The notes under the pieces were generated by a model. The model saw nothing but the letters and a program-made list of their open reading frames with translations. It was not told the origin of the DNA and made no database searches. Position numbers and translations under genes: made by a program. From positions 620,001 through 684,000 of the forward strand of contig NZ_OY782767.1 of the NCBI RefSeq assembly GCF_963678245.1: a stretch of 64,000 nt of DNA, written 5' to 3'. Origin of the DNA: an uncultured Sunxiuqinia sp. Its GTDB lineage: Bacteria; Bacteroidota; Bacteroidia; Bacteroidales; Prolixibacteraceae. How positions within the stretch are numbered: the first letter of the stretch is position 1; each line of letters begins with the position of its first letter. Of the stretch, positions 35,012 through 43,364 are shown in pieces.

Positions 35012-37045
35012 ATGTTTAAGAAAAATGGGCTTCATATTATTTTCCTTTTTATTATTCACCTTGCTTTTTGTCAAGATGATGTGGATAGCCTTTTGTCTTT
35101 TCCAACAGATGTGAGCGATGAAGAGAAGCTGGCTCATATGTTGGATTTCTCCCAGCACTATGTGCGTGAAGATAGCGCCAAATGTTTAAAGGTCGCGAAT
35201 AAAGCGATTGCTATTAGTGAATCGATTGATGCTCCTTTGTTTGAGTCGCAGTTTTTATACTTGAAAGGAGAGTGCTGCTACTACCATAATAACTACCCGG
35301 AGGCAGTAGGAAATTATTCAGCAGCCTTGGAAATATTCCGTCAAATAAATGATGTGCAGAACATGGCTGAGACATTAAATTCTATTGGCTTGGTTTATTA
35401 TTACCTAGGGGAATACAATCAGGCTGCAGAAAATTTATATCAGGCATTAGATCTTTTTTCAAAGCAAAATTTAATAGAAGATAAAGCTCGGGTATATTCA
35501 AACTTAGCCATGGTTTTTACACGGACTGGTGACTTTAAAGAGTCGATACGTCATTATGAACTAGCAGCAGAAATTAATGCAGGGGGTGGTAAAAAAACAA
35601 GTTTGGCTGTTAATTACAATGGTGTTGGGGTCGGTTACTATAATCTGGAGCAATACGATTCTTCGAAGGTGTATTACAATAAAGCCCTATTTTTATTTCG
35701 GGAATTGAAAAATAAGAAAAGAGAGGCCATTGCACTTAATAATATTGCAAACATCTATCTTAATACAAAAGATAGTATGGAGTTAGCGCTGGATTTTTAC
35801 AAGAGGGCAGTTGACGTATTTGGTGAGTTAGGTGATAATCGAAGCGAGGCTTTTGCGCTTGAAGGATTGGGTGGCGTTTATCGCGAACTTGGTCAGTATG
35901 GAAGTGCGATCAATACATTTTATAAAAGTTTGCAACTAGCTGATGATTACGAATATTATTTAAAACAACTTAATTATTTGGACCTGGCTCTTACCTACGA
36001 AAAACAGGGACGAATTGATGAGGCATATCATGCGTTTAAGATATATGATCGGTATCAAGATACTTTACGCCAGGAAGAACGTCATAATCAGGTCGCTGAG
36101 CTTGAAAAGCAATATGAAACCCAGCAAAAAGAGGCAGAAATTGAGCGATTAAGCGTATCAAGAGAAATTGATCAACTGCAAATAGAGAGAGATAAAGAAC
36201 TTCGGGCTTTTGGGATTATTTTGATTTTGGTATTGGTGGCTGCGATATTTTTTGTTTCAGTTGCATACTTAAATAAAAGAAGAATAAATGATCTGTTAAG
36301 TTTGAAGAATTTGAAGATTGAAGAACAGCGAAAAGAGCTTGAATTACTAAATGCTTCTAAGAATAAATTCTTTTCAATAATTGCACACGACCTCAAAAAT
36401 CCATTCCACACTGTTATGGGGTATTCTTATTTGATACACAAGCAATATGATCGTTTTTCAGACATTGAAAGAAAGCAATATGCCTCAGATATTTACAAGT
36501 CAAGCAATTCTATTTTCCGATTGCTGCAAAATTTATTGGATTGGTCTCGTTCCCAAACGGGCCGATTGGAGTATACTCCACGGGAATTCAATTTTTGCGA
36601 TATTTATGAAAGTATTGAACGCTTGCTATTGCCAGCTGCTGCCGATAAAAATATTCAGCTGATTGCAGAAATGCCTGAGCAAGTCACTGTTTATTCTGAT
36701 CCAATGATGGTTGAAACAGTTATGAGAAACTTGCTGAATAACGCTATTAAGTTTACAAATGAAAAAGGACAGGTAAAAACAGTTTTGAAATCAGAGAAGG
36801 AAACCGTTACTGTTTGTGTTGAAGATACTGGAGTGGGAATTAATCCTGACGATCTGAATAAACTATTTCAAATTGATTCAAAAGTAAAACGGAAGGGAAC
36901 CAATGAGGAAGACGGCACCGGTCTGGGGCTGGTTATTTGTAACGAATTTGTCAGGAAGAATGGAGGCCACATTTGGGGTGAAAGCGTGCTTGGCCAAGGT
37001 AGCCGTTTCTATTTTACACTTCCGAGAACTAACGGCCATTCCTGA
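35012..37045 (+). CDS. TPR-linked sensor histidine kinase
   Basis: A 677-residue orphan sensor kinase. A signal sequence or first helix (residues ~5-17, ending AFCQ) is followed by tandem tetratricopeptide repeats to about residue 355, a coiled segment, one transmembrane helix near 390-412, then a HisKA domain with the phosphoacceptor His459 in HDLKNPFH, and a HATPase domain with NLLNNAIKFT, DTGVGI and GTGLGL. The TPR part is therefore probably periplasmic and the kinase cytosolic. The ATG at 35012 is preferred over a GTG six bases earlier. No response regulator gene is next to it. Confidence 0.85.
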   Translation: MFKKNGLHIIFLFIIHLAFCQDDVDSLLSFPTDVSDEEKLAHMLDFSQHYVREDSAKCLKVANKAIAISESIDAPLFESQFLYLKGECCYYHNNYPEAVGNYSAALEIFRQINDVQNMAETLNSIGLVYYYLGEYNQAAENLYQALDLFSKQNLIEDKARVYSNLAMVFTRTGDFKESIRHYELAAEINAGGGKKTSLAVNYNGVGVGYYNLEQYDSSKVYYNKALFLFRELKNKKREAIALNNIANIYLNTKDSMELALDFYKRAVDVFGELGDNRSEAFALEGLGGVYRELGQYGSAINTFYKSLQLADDYEYYLKQLNYLDLALTYEKQGRIDEAYHAFKIYDRYQDTLRQEERHNQVAELEKQYETQQKEAEIERLSVSREIDQLQIERDKELRAFGIILILVLVAAIFFVSVAYLNKRRINDLLSLKNLKIEEQRKELELLNASKNKFFSIIAHDLKNPFHTVMGYSYLIHKQYDRFSDIERKQYASDIYKSSNSIFRLLQNLLDWSRSQTGRLEYTPREFNFCDIYESIERLLLPAAADKNIQLIAEMPEQVTVYSDPMMVETVMRNLLNNAIKFTNEKGQVKTVLKSEKETVTVCVEDTGVGINPDDLNKLFQIDSKVKRKGTNEEDGTGLGLVICNEFVRKNGGHIWGESVLGQGSRFYFTLPRTNGHS

Positions 37046-37047
37046 TT

Positions 37048-37599
37048 CTAATATTCCACTAACATGGACTTGGACAATTCTTCTGCTTTTTCGGCACCAA
37101 TTATTTCTTCAACAAGCTTAAGTCCAAATTTTAACGCAACGCCAATTCCGCGAGCCGTGACGATGTTGTCAGAAACGGTTGTCGGGTCTCTTAAAACTTC
37201 AGCTCCATGGAGTTCTTTCTCAAAACCAGGATAGCAAACAGCCTTCTGTCTCTTCAATATTCCTAAATGCCCGAGCACAAGTGGTGCAGCACATATCGCA
37301 CCCAATAGTTTTTTTTCGTTATTGAATTTTAGGATTTGTTCCCGCAAGCCCTTATGATTATCCAGATTTGTCGCTCCAGGCATTCCTCCGGGCAATACAA
37401 TGACGTCAATAGTTGAATAATCGAGCTCATGAAATAGGGTGTCGGTAACGATTGGGATCTGATGGCCTCCTACAACTGTTTTTGTATCGGTCATGGAAAC
37501 CATAATAACATCCAGCTCTGCTCTTCTTAATACATCAACAATGCTTATTGCTTCAACTTCTTCAAATCCGGTTGCAAGATGTACAGCTATTTTTGTCAT
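37048..37599 (-). CDS. DJ-1/PfpI family protein (YajL-like)
   Basis: A 183-residue DJ-1 superfamily protein. The nucleophile-elbow cysteine is Cys103 in GAICAAP, paired with the conserved Glu near residue 15 (GFEEVEA) and the LPGGMPGA loop. YajL/DJ-1 proteins have been described as oxidative-stress or glyoxal-handling proteins, though the activity is debated. It is convergent with the histidine kinase, with two bases between the stops. Confidence 0.88.
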   Translation of the reverse strand: MTKIAVHLATGFEEVEAISIVDVLRRAELDVIMVSMTDTKTVVGGHQIPIVTDTLFHELDYSTIDVIVLPGGMPGATNLDNHKGLREQILKFNNEKKLLGAICAAPLVLGHLGILKRQKAVCYPGFEKELHGAEVLRDPTTVSDNIVTARGIGVALKFGLKLVEEIIGAEKAEELSKSMLVEY

Positions 37600-37646
37600 G
37601 TCAGTTTCTGTTTTTCGTGATTCGTATTTTACTTTCGATTAAAAAT

Positions 37647-37682
37647 AAAAAAAATGATCCGCAATTGCGAACCATTTTTTTT
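37647..37682 (-). terminator. Terminator after the ECF sigma gene
   Basis: Sixteen-base arms (37647-37662 and 37667-37682) that pair on the - strand with two G-U wobbles around AATT, ending in eight T's. It lies 30 bases past the sigma factor stop. Confidence 0.75.
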
Positions 37683-37711
37683 AACTGATCTAATCATTTT
37701 ATAGCGATCAA

Positions 37712-38218
37712 CTAGATAGCATATTCTTTTAAAGCTTTTTCCAATTTTTTTCTGGTGAAGAAAATACGGCTTTTCACTGTTCCTAACGGAAGGCTGAGTT
37801 TGTCTGCAATTTCTTTGTATTTATAACCATCCAAAAACATTTTAAATGGAACTTTATATTCCTTTTCAAGGGCGTTGATATTTTTAATGATTTCTTTAGA
37901 GCTGTAAAATGAATCCGGAGACGGATAAATTTTGTCTTTTGAAAACTTTAAATGAAAATCGTTATTTGCTCCATCAAAGGTGCTTTTGGCTTTTACATTC
38001 CTTCTATAGTTATTAATGAAGGTGTTTTTCATTATTGTATAAATCCACGCTTTAAAGTTTGTGTTCTGCGTAAATTTATCACGGTAAGTAAGTGCTTTTA
38101 AAAAGGTCTCTTGCAAAAGATCTTGAGCTTTTTCCTGATCTGCAGTTAAACTAAGTGCATAATACAAGAGTTTGTCTTGCAATCCTAAAAGTGCGTTGTT
38201 AAATTGAACTTGTGTCAT
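37712..38218 (-). CDS. ECF-type RNA polymerase sigma factor
   Basis: A 168-residue sigma-70-family factor with only regions 2 and 4. Region 2 includes DQEKAQDLLQETFLKAL and FKAWIYTIMKNTFINNYRR; region 4 includes YKEIADKLSLPLGTVKSRIFFTRKKL, a clear helix-turn-helix. No anti-sigma gene is adjacent on either side, which is common for stand-alone Bacteroidota ECF factors. A -7 box at 38252 and an inverted repeat over its -33 region suggest regulated transcription. Confidence 0.9.
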   Translation of the reverse strand: MTQVQFNNALLGLQDKLLYYALSLTADQEKAQDLLQETFLKALTYRDKFTQNTNFKAWIYTIMKNTFINNYRRNVKAKSTFDGANNDFHLKFSKDKIYPSPDSFYSSKEIIKNINALEKEYKVPFKMFLDGYKYKEIADKLSLPLGTVKSRIFFTRKKLEKALKEYAI

Positions 38219-38251
38219 GGCAGCGTGTTTTTAATGAGTTATTGTTTAGAA

Positions 38252-38259
38252 CAAATATA
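38252..38259 (-). promoter_or_regulatory. -7 box for the ECF sigma gene
   Basis: Reads TATATTTG on the - strand, 33 bases before the start at 38218. Confidence 0.55.
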
Positions 38260-38267
38260 AATAAACA

Positions 38268-38294
38268 ACCCCTTTCCTTAAAGGATTTAGGGGT
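38268..38294. repeat. Nested inverted repeat over the sigma -33 region
   Basis: Outer arms ACCCCT (38268-38273) and AGGGGT (38289-38294) enclose a second palindrome, CCTTAAAGG (38276-38284). It sits 8 bases upstream of the sigma gene's -7 box, where the -33 element should be, so it may be an operator. Confidence 0.45.
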
Positions 38295-38846
38295 CTTTTA
38301 TTATTCGATTTTATTTATTTGAGATAAAGAAAATTGATACATGCTGATTATAAGCAGTTAGTGTTTATATACGATATTTACATAAAAATGTTTGACGTTT
38401 TAAAGCTGTCGTAAAACAATCTGTTTTTATTTGGATTAACTATGAATTATTCTTTTCGTTTTGTATTTTAAAATCATTTCTCAGGATTCTTCCTTGTAAT
38501 TATTTAAGGAAACTGTTATTGTGAATTTTCCATAGTATGTTTTTGCGCATCATTTGTTTATCAAAGAACTACCTTCCCATACTCAACGATCATGCAGAAC
38601 CTGTGACAATTGTTTGTTTTGGACGTATTGGATCGCATATTTTGCTGTTTGTTAGTTTATTGTATTTCATTGAGTGGTTTTGTTTGCGTATACATGCCAC
38701 TAACTATTTTGTTTCAATATATCTACAGTCGGGGTGAGTATTCTACAAAAGGATCGTTTCAGTTTTTTTGTACCATAGTGCATAAAATGCTTGCTGCTTT
38801 TCAAAATGGCTCTGGAAAACGACTTTCGGATGTAGTCATATATTTC

Positions 38847-38854
38847 TACATTTG
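38847..38854 (+). promoter_or_regulatory. -7 box for the TonB receptor gene
   Basis: Reads TACATTTG, an exact TAnnTTTG match, 34 bases before the ATG at 38889. The short leader leaves no room for a riboswitch. Confidence 0.55.
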
Positions 38855-38888
38855 CGGCTTCTGATTACTTATTCGAGAACAAATTCAA

Positions 38889-40991
38889 ATGAAAAAGTTA
38901 AGTTTTAAACACAGTTGGGCAACCAGACTTGTTTTTAAACGATGGGGAGGTCAAAAGTATTCGTTGTTTCAGGCATTAAACAGGCAAGTGCGTATTGGCG
39001 TATTGGCCGTTGCTTATTTTATGGTGTCTGGAATTAATGATGCAATTGCACAACCTGATAGTTTGGAAGTAAAGATGGAATATGATCTTGATGAGATCGA
39101 GGTCAGCGCCCAACGAGCACCTGTGACATATTCGCAGGTGGCACGGATTATTTCCGTGATTGAGAAAGATCAAACTGATGCGGCTCCGGTCAATAGTATT
39201 CAAGACCTTCTGGAGTATGCACTGAGTGTTGACATTCGGCAACGAGGAACGCACGGCGTTCAAGCCGACGTTTCAGTCCGGGGAGGTTCTTTCGATCAAA
39301 CACTCATCCTTTTAAATGGAATCAATCTTTCCGACCCCCAAACCGGCCACCATAGCCTCAACTTGCCGGTTAGTTTTAAAAACATCAAACGTATTGAAAT
39401 ATTGGAAGGTCCCGGAGCCCGGATTTATGGTCCGAACGCATTTTCGGGTGCTATCAATATTGTTACGGAGCCTGATGATAATGATCAAGCCACTTTGGAT
39501 GTGACTTATGGGGAACACCAGTTGAGAGATATTAATGTATCGGCAAATAAGCAAATTGGGAAACTGCAAAGTTTTGTTGCTTTCAATGACAAAGCATCCG
39601 ATGGATACATTGATAACACCGATTTTAAAAGTTCCAATATCTTCTATCATGGAGCGTTGAATAGCGATGCCGGAAGGTTGGAACTACAGGCTGGATTCTC
39701 AAACAAACAATTTGGCGCTAACAGCTTTTACACGCCCAAATACCCCAATCAGTTTGAAGAAACCAAAACCACTTTTGCGTCATTAAAATTTGAAACAGGA
39801 GAGAAACTGCATTTTACTCCAGCACTGTACTGGCGTCGTCATCAGGATCGGTTTGAACTATTTCGAGAAGATGTTTATGAAAAGACCGCAGATGGGTATC
39901 GGGTTTGGAATGGTGATACGATCCCTTCGTGGCACACTGGCAACAATTACCACATGACAGATATTTTAGGAACATCGATTAATAGTTGGTTCGCCAGCGA
40001 TTTAGGAAAAACGGCATTTGGAGCTGAGTTTCGTTCTGAAAATATTTGGAGCAATGTGCTGGGTGAAGATCTGGATGAGCCGATTGATGTGCCGGGCGAG
40101 GATGGACAACAGTTTACGAAATCACATTCAAGAACTACAGCATCTTTTTTTGCTGAGCACACATTCTATTTGGGAAGATTCACGGCTTCGGGACGAGCAA
40201 TGGCTAACTGGATTTCGGATCTTAATTTTGACTGGAATATTTATCCCGGCATTGACTTGAGTTACATGCTCACTGAAAAACTGAAGCTGTATGGTTCATT
40301 CAACAAATCGTTGCGAATGCCCACATTTACTGATTTATATTACAGTGGTCCTACCAACCAAGGAAATCCGAATTTGAAGCCGGAGCGATCAACAACCATC
40401 GAAGGTGGTGTAAAACTGAATAATCGTTATTTGCATTTGCAGACAGGCTACTATCATCGAGTTGGAACGGATTTAATCGACTGGGTTCGCGAAAGTGAGG
40501 AGTTCATTTGGGAAACCCGAAATCTAACAGAAATTAAAAGTGATGGTTTTGAATTTACTGGCGCTTTGTTTGTGCCTGAACTTATTGATGCTTCTTTCTT
40601 TGTTAGAAAGATCAACGTTAACTATTCGTACAACTCGCTAAATAGAAGTCAAAGCGAGTTTTTATCGAATTATGCTTTGGACAATTTAAAACACAAGCTG
40701 GTTATTTCAATCGACCATAAAATATGGAAGAACCTTTTTGCTTCGTGGAACTATCGATTTCAGGAAAGAAATGGAACGTTTACCAAGTTTGAAAATAAGG
40801 AGCCTGTTGGTGAAGCAAACTATGAGGCATTTGGGTTGACTGATCTGAAAGTGTATTGGAAAACGCCCAGATTAATGTTATCAGCATCGGCAACAAATTT
40901 ATTTGACAAGGAATATGTTGATTTAGGTAATATTTTTCAGCCGGGACGTTGGATTAGTTTTGGCGTTAAATATCAAATTAGATTAAACTAG
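38889..40991 (+). CDS. BtuB-like TonB-dependent receptor
   Basis: A 700-residue outer-membrane receptor. The signal peptide is long, with its hydrophobic core at about residues 35-50 ending AIAQ. A TonB box-like DEIEVSA (around 69-75) leads into the plug domain (about 75-190: RGGSFDQTLILLNGI, RIEILEGPGARIYGPNAFSGAINIV), and the rest is a 22-strand barrel ending with an aromatic C-terminal strand. It lacks the carboxypeptidase-like N-terminal domain of SusC proteins and has no SusD partner, so it more likely imports a cofactor such as a corrinoid or a siderophore than a glycan. This matters for the corrinoid module at 10166, but the ligand is not proven. Confidence 0.82.
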   Translation: MKKLSFKHSWATRLVFKRWGGQKYSLFQALNRQVRIGVLAVAYFMVSGINDAIAQPDSLEVKMEYDLDEIEVSAQRAPVTYSQVARIISVIEKDQTDAAPVNSIQDLLEYALSVDIRQRGTHGVQADVSVRGGSFDQTLILLNGINLSDPQTGHHSLNLPVSFKNIKRIEILEGPGARIYGPNAFSGAINIVTEPDDNDQATLDVTYGEHQLRDINVSANKQIGKLQSFVAFNDKASDGYIDNTDFKSSNIFYHGALNSDAGRLELQAGFSNKQFGANSFYTPKYPNQFEETKTTFASLKFETGEKLHFTPALYWRRHQDRFELFREDVYEKTADGYRVWNGDTIPSWHTGNNYHMTDILGTSINSWFASDLGKTAFGAEFRSENIWSNVLGEDLDEPIDVPGEDGQQFTKSHSRTTASFFAEHTFYLGRFTASGRAMANWISDLNFDWNIYPGIDLSYMLTEKLKLYGSFNKSLRMPTFTDLYYSGPTNQGNPNLKPERSTTIEGGVKLNNRYLHLQTGYYHRVGTDLIDWVRESEEFIWETRNLTEIKSDGFEFTGALFVPELIDASFFVRKINVNYSYNSLNRSQSEFLSNYALDNLKHKLVISIDHKIWKNLFASWNYRFQERNGTFTKFENKEPVGEANYEAFGLTDLKVYWKTPRLMLSASATNLFDKEYVDLGNIFQPGRWISFGVKYQIRLN

Positions 40992-41019
40992 TAGTAATAA
41001 TATAAAAGTAATCAGAAAG

Positions 41020-41045
41020 AAGGGCACTCGTTTTGGGTGCCCTTT
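41020..41045. terminator. Shared hairpin between convergent TonB receptor and OTCase genes
   Basis: Eight-base arms AAGGGCAC (41020-41027) and GTGCCCTT (41037-41044) with a nine-base loop. T-runs are short on both sides, so termination may be partial. Confidence 0.6.
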
Positions 41046-41055
41046 GCTATTCCGT

Positions 41056-42054
41056 TCAGGCCAGCGTAGCAACCATTACTGCTTTAATGGTGTGCATACG
41101 GTTTTCTGCCTGATCAAACACAATGGACGCCGGACTTTCAAAAACTTCATCAGTCACTTCCATTGACTGAAGTCCAAATTTTTCAAAAATTTCCTGACCA
41201 ACTTTGGTTTCCTGGTTGTGAAAGGCCGGAAGACAGTGCATAAATTTTACATCAACATTACCTGTGAGTTTCATTACCTCAAGGTTTATTTGATAGGGGA
41301 GAAGAAGTTTTATTCTTTCCTCCCAAACTTCTTGTGGTTCACCCATCGACACCCAAACATCAGAATAAAGAAAATCGCACCCTGCTACTGCTTCCTGCAC
41401 GTTATCGGTAACTGTAATTTTGGCACCACTTTTTTCAGCAATGCTTTTGCTTAGCTCAATTAGCTCTTCGTTAGGTTGACAGCTTTTGGGAGCTGCAGCC
41501 CGAAAATCCATACCCATTATTGCAGCTCCAACCATGAGCGAATTTCCCATATTGTTACGGGTATCGCCCAGATAGCAAAATGAAATATTGCCGAGTGGTT
41601 TATCCGCATGCTCTTTCATGGTCAGGAAATCAGCTAAAATCTGAGTTGGATGAAATTCGTCGGTGAGCCCATTCCAAACTGGAACACCGGCGTAGTTTCC
41701 AAGTTCTTCGACAATCCGTTGCTCAAACCCACGGTATTGAATACCATCGTACATTCTCCCCAAAACCCGGGCGGTATCTTTCATCGATTCTTTATGTCCG
41801 ATTTGTGAACCTCCCGGACCAAGAAATGTAACGTGCGCCCCTTGATCGAATGCGGCCACTTCGAAAGCGCAACGTGTACGGGTTGATGTTTTTTCAAAAA
41901 TCAGGGCGATATTTTTTCCCTGTAACATTTGTTCCTCAGTACGATTATATTTTGCGAGTTTTAGTTTCTCGGCCAATTCAAGTAGTTGATTGATTTCTTC
42001 GGCTGTGTAGTCTAAAAGTTTAAGAAAATTTCGGTTTTTAAGATTTAGTATCAT
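41056..42054 (-). CDS. arcB: Ornithine carbamoyltransferase
   Basis: A 332-residue ornithine transcarbamylase. The carbamoyl-phosphate loop is STRTR, the ornithine site is HCLPAFH with the reactive cysteine, and [13 protein letters not shown] and [11 protein letters not shown] are typical. This is the ordinary ornithine enzyme; the acetyl- or succinylornithine transcarbamylase used by many Bacteroidota for arginine synthesis has a different pattern. Pairing with carbamate kinase points to the catabolic arginine deiminase-type direction (citrulline to ornithine and carbamoyl phosphate). It overlaps the carbamate kinase gene by 17 bases. Confidence 0.88.
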   Translation of the reverse strand: MILNLKNRNFLKLLDYTAEEINQLLELAEKLKLAKYNRTEEQMLQGKNIALIFEKTSTRTRCAFEVAAFDQGAHVTFLGPGGSQIGHKESMKDTARVLGRMYDGIQYRGFEQRIVEELGNYAGVPVWNGLTDEFHPTQILADFLTMKEHADKPLGNISFCYLGDTRNNMGNSLMVGAAIMGMDFRAAAPKSCQPNEELIELSKSIAEKSGAKITVTDNVQEAVAGCDFLYSDVWVSMGEPQEVWEERIKLLLPYQINLEVMKLTGNVDVKFMHCLPAFHNQETKVGQEIFEKFGLQSMEVTDEVFESPASIVFDQAENRMHTIKAVMVATLA

Positions 42055-43027
42055 GATTTTGTTTTTTGTTGCCGTAATTCAATGTTATTTTCGATCCATA
42101 GGATTTGTCTGATAATTTGGTTGCTTCGGTAATAACGCTTTTTTGTCCTCCGTTTTCAATAAAACTTAGGCAAGCTCTTATTTTGGGAGCCATACTTCCT
42201 TCTCCAAAAATACCATTGTTGAGATATTCCAATGTGTCTTTGTAATCAAGAAATTCTAGTTTCTTTTGTGTTGGCAATCCATAATCTTTAAAAATGTATG
42301 GGACGTCAGTTAAAATGTAAAATTCATCAGCGTTAATGGTTGACGCCAGCAATGCCGAGCTCATATCTTTATCGATTACTGCATCTACAGTTCGAATATT
42401 ATTTTTAGTGTCCAGATATACAGGAATACCGCCTCCTCCGGCAGTAATAACAATATTACCTTCGCGAACCATCCGTTCAATAATTTCTTTGTTGAGTATG
42501 TCAATTGGAGTGGGAGAGGGAACAACCCGCTGAAAACTTCCCTGGTGTTTCGAACTTGGTTTGAATTGCCAGCCCTTTAATTTTGTGAGCTGATTGGCTT
42601 CCCTCTTGCTGTATATTTTACCAATCCGTTTTGTCGGATTCTGAAAAGCATGATCATTTGGATTAACAGCAACCATACTGATTACTGATATAATATTTTT
42701 GTCAATTTTGTGTTGGTTTAATACGTTGCGCATCATGCGTTCAATCATATAACCAATTCCACCCTGCGAATCAGCAACGCAAACATCGAGTGGCATTGGC
42801 GCAATATTGTACATTGCTTCTCCCGAATCATTTCGCATCATAATATTGCCAACTTGCGGACCGTTTCCATGTGTGATAACTAAGTTGTATCCTTCCCGAA
42901 CTAAATGCACCAAATTTTCGAGAGTTGCAGTGGTGTTTTGCTCCTGTTCGTCTATTGTTCCAGCTTCATTATCACGTAGCAAGGCATTTCCACCCAGTGC
43001 AATTACTGCCAACTTTTGTTTGTTCAT
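42038..43027 (-). CDS. arcC: Carbamate kinase
   Basis: A 329-residue carbamate kinase that makes ATP from carbamoyl phosphate. Motifs are [19 protein letters not shown], the [10 protein letters not shown] segment, and [10 protein letters not shown] followed by [12 protein letters not shown]. It is translationally coupled to the OTCase gene (17-base overlap), and the pair has its own promoter box at 43054. No arginine deiminase gene is present in the window, so citrulline may come from elsewhere. Confidence 0.93.
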   Translation of the reverse strand: MNKQKLAVIALGGNALLRDNEAGTIDEQEQNTTATLENLVHLVREGYNLVITHGNGPQVGNIMMRNDSGEAMYNIAPMPLDVCVADSQGGIGYMIERMMRNVLNQHKIDKNIISVISMVAVNPNDHAFQNPTKRIGKIYSKREANQLTKLKGWQFKPSSKHQGSFQRVVPSPTPIDILNKEIIERMVREGNIVITAGGGGIPVYLDTKNNIRTVDAVIDKDMSSALLASTINADEFYILTDVPYIFKDYGLPTQKKLEFLDYKDTLEYLNNGIFGEGSMAPKIRACLSFIENGGQKSVITEATKLSDKSYGSKITLNYGNKKQNHDTKS

Positions 43028-43053
43028 CGTTTTTTTAATTAACGGGCTTTACA

Positions 43054-43061
43054 CAAACATA
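43054..43061 (-). promoter_or_regulatory. -7 box for the arcC-arcB operon
   Basis: Reads TATGTTTG on the - strand, 26 bases before the carbamate kinase ATG. Confidence 0.55.
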
Positions 43062-43332
43062 GAAAAATAGGTGTAATAAAAAGGTGACGAAACTGCTAGT
43101 TATTTCTTTATTTGTCTGTTGTAGAGCAGAGATTTTTTGATCATTTTATTCTGATTGTAAGCGTGGTTTTTCTCTTTCAAATTTAGGAGGTCAGAATTCT
43201 GTTTCTAAAAAATAAATTCAACCAACAATGCATAGAGATGAAAAAAGTTGGCTTTTTTGAAATGACCATCTAATATGATTTTTTTCAATATTTAAGCAGC
43301 CCAAAAGGCACGATATGCTGTCCAAATTTCGT

Positions 43333-43340
43333 TAACTTTG
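43333..43340 (+). promoter_or_regulatory. -7 box for ftsK
   Basis: Reads TAACTTTG, an exact TAnnTTTG match. It overlaps the longer frame's TTG start at 43338, so the ATG at 43365 is the start. Confidence 0.6.
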
Positions 43341-43364
43341 CAATCGAAATTTCAAAAATACCTC

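Larger units (their letters stand above)
38219..38888. other. 670-base intergenic region with inverted repeats
   Basis: AT-rich region between the divergent ECF sigma gene and the TonB receptor gene. It contains both promoters' -7 boxes (38252-38259 and 38847-38854), a nested inverted repeat at 38268-38294, and a six-base-arm repeat TTCCTT/AAGGAA at 38490-38511. Short + strand frames at 38537-38864 have phenylalanine- and cysteine-rich sequences without family resemblance and are probably not genes. I looked for a cobalamin riboswitch and saw none of its conserved boxes. I recognise no RNA gene here. Confidence 0.5.
43028..43364. other. 337-base divergent intergenic region
   Basis: Holds the carbamate kinase promoter box (43054-43061, - strand) and the ftsK promoter box (43333-43340, + strand). 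The stretch between them is AT-rich. A short hairpin AAAAAAG/CTTTTTT near 43241-43259 is the only structure I see; no gene or RNA is recognised. Confidence 0.5.

Noticed and set aside
38537-38864. Short + strand frames upstream of the TonB receptor gene
   Set aside because: They are rich in Phe, Cys and Ile, resemble no protein family, and run up to or across the receptor's promoter box. They look like chance frames in AT-rich DNA.
38400-38888. Cobalamin riboswitch upstream of the BtuB-like receptor
   Set aside because: I looked for the conserved B12-box and the CCGCAACTGT-type element and saw neither. The -7 box 34 bases before the start also leaves no room for one.
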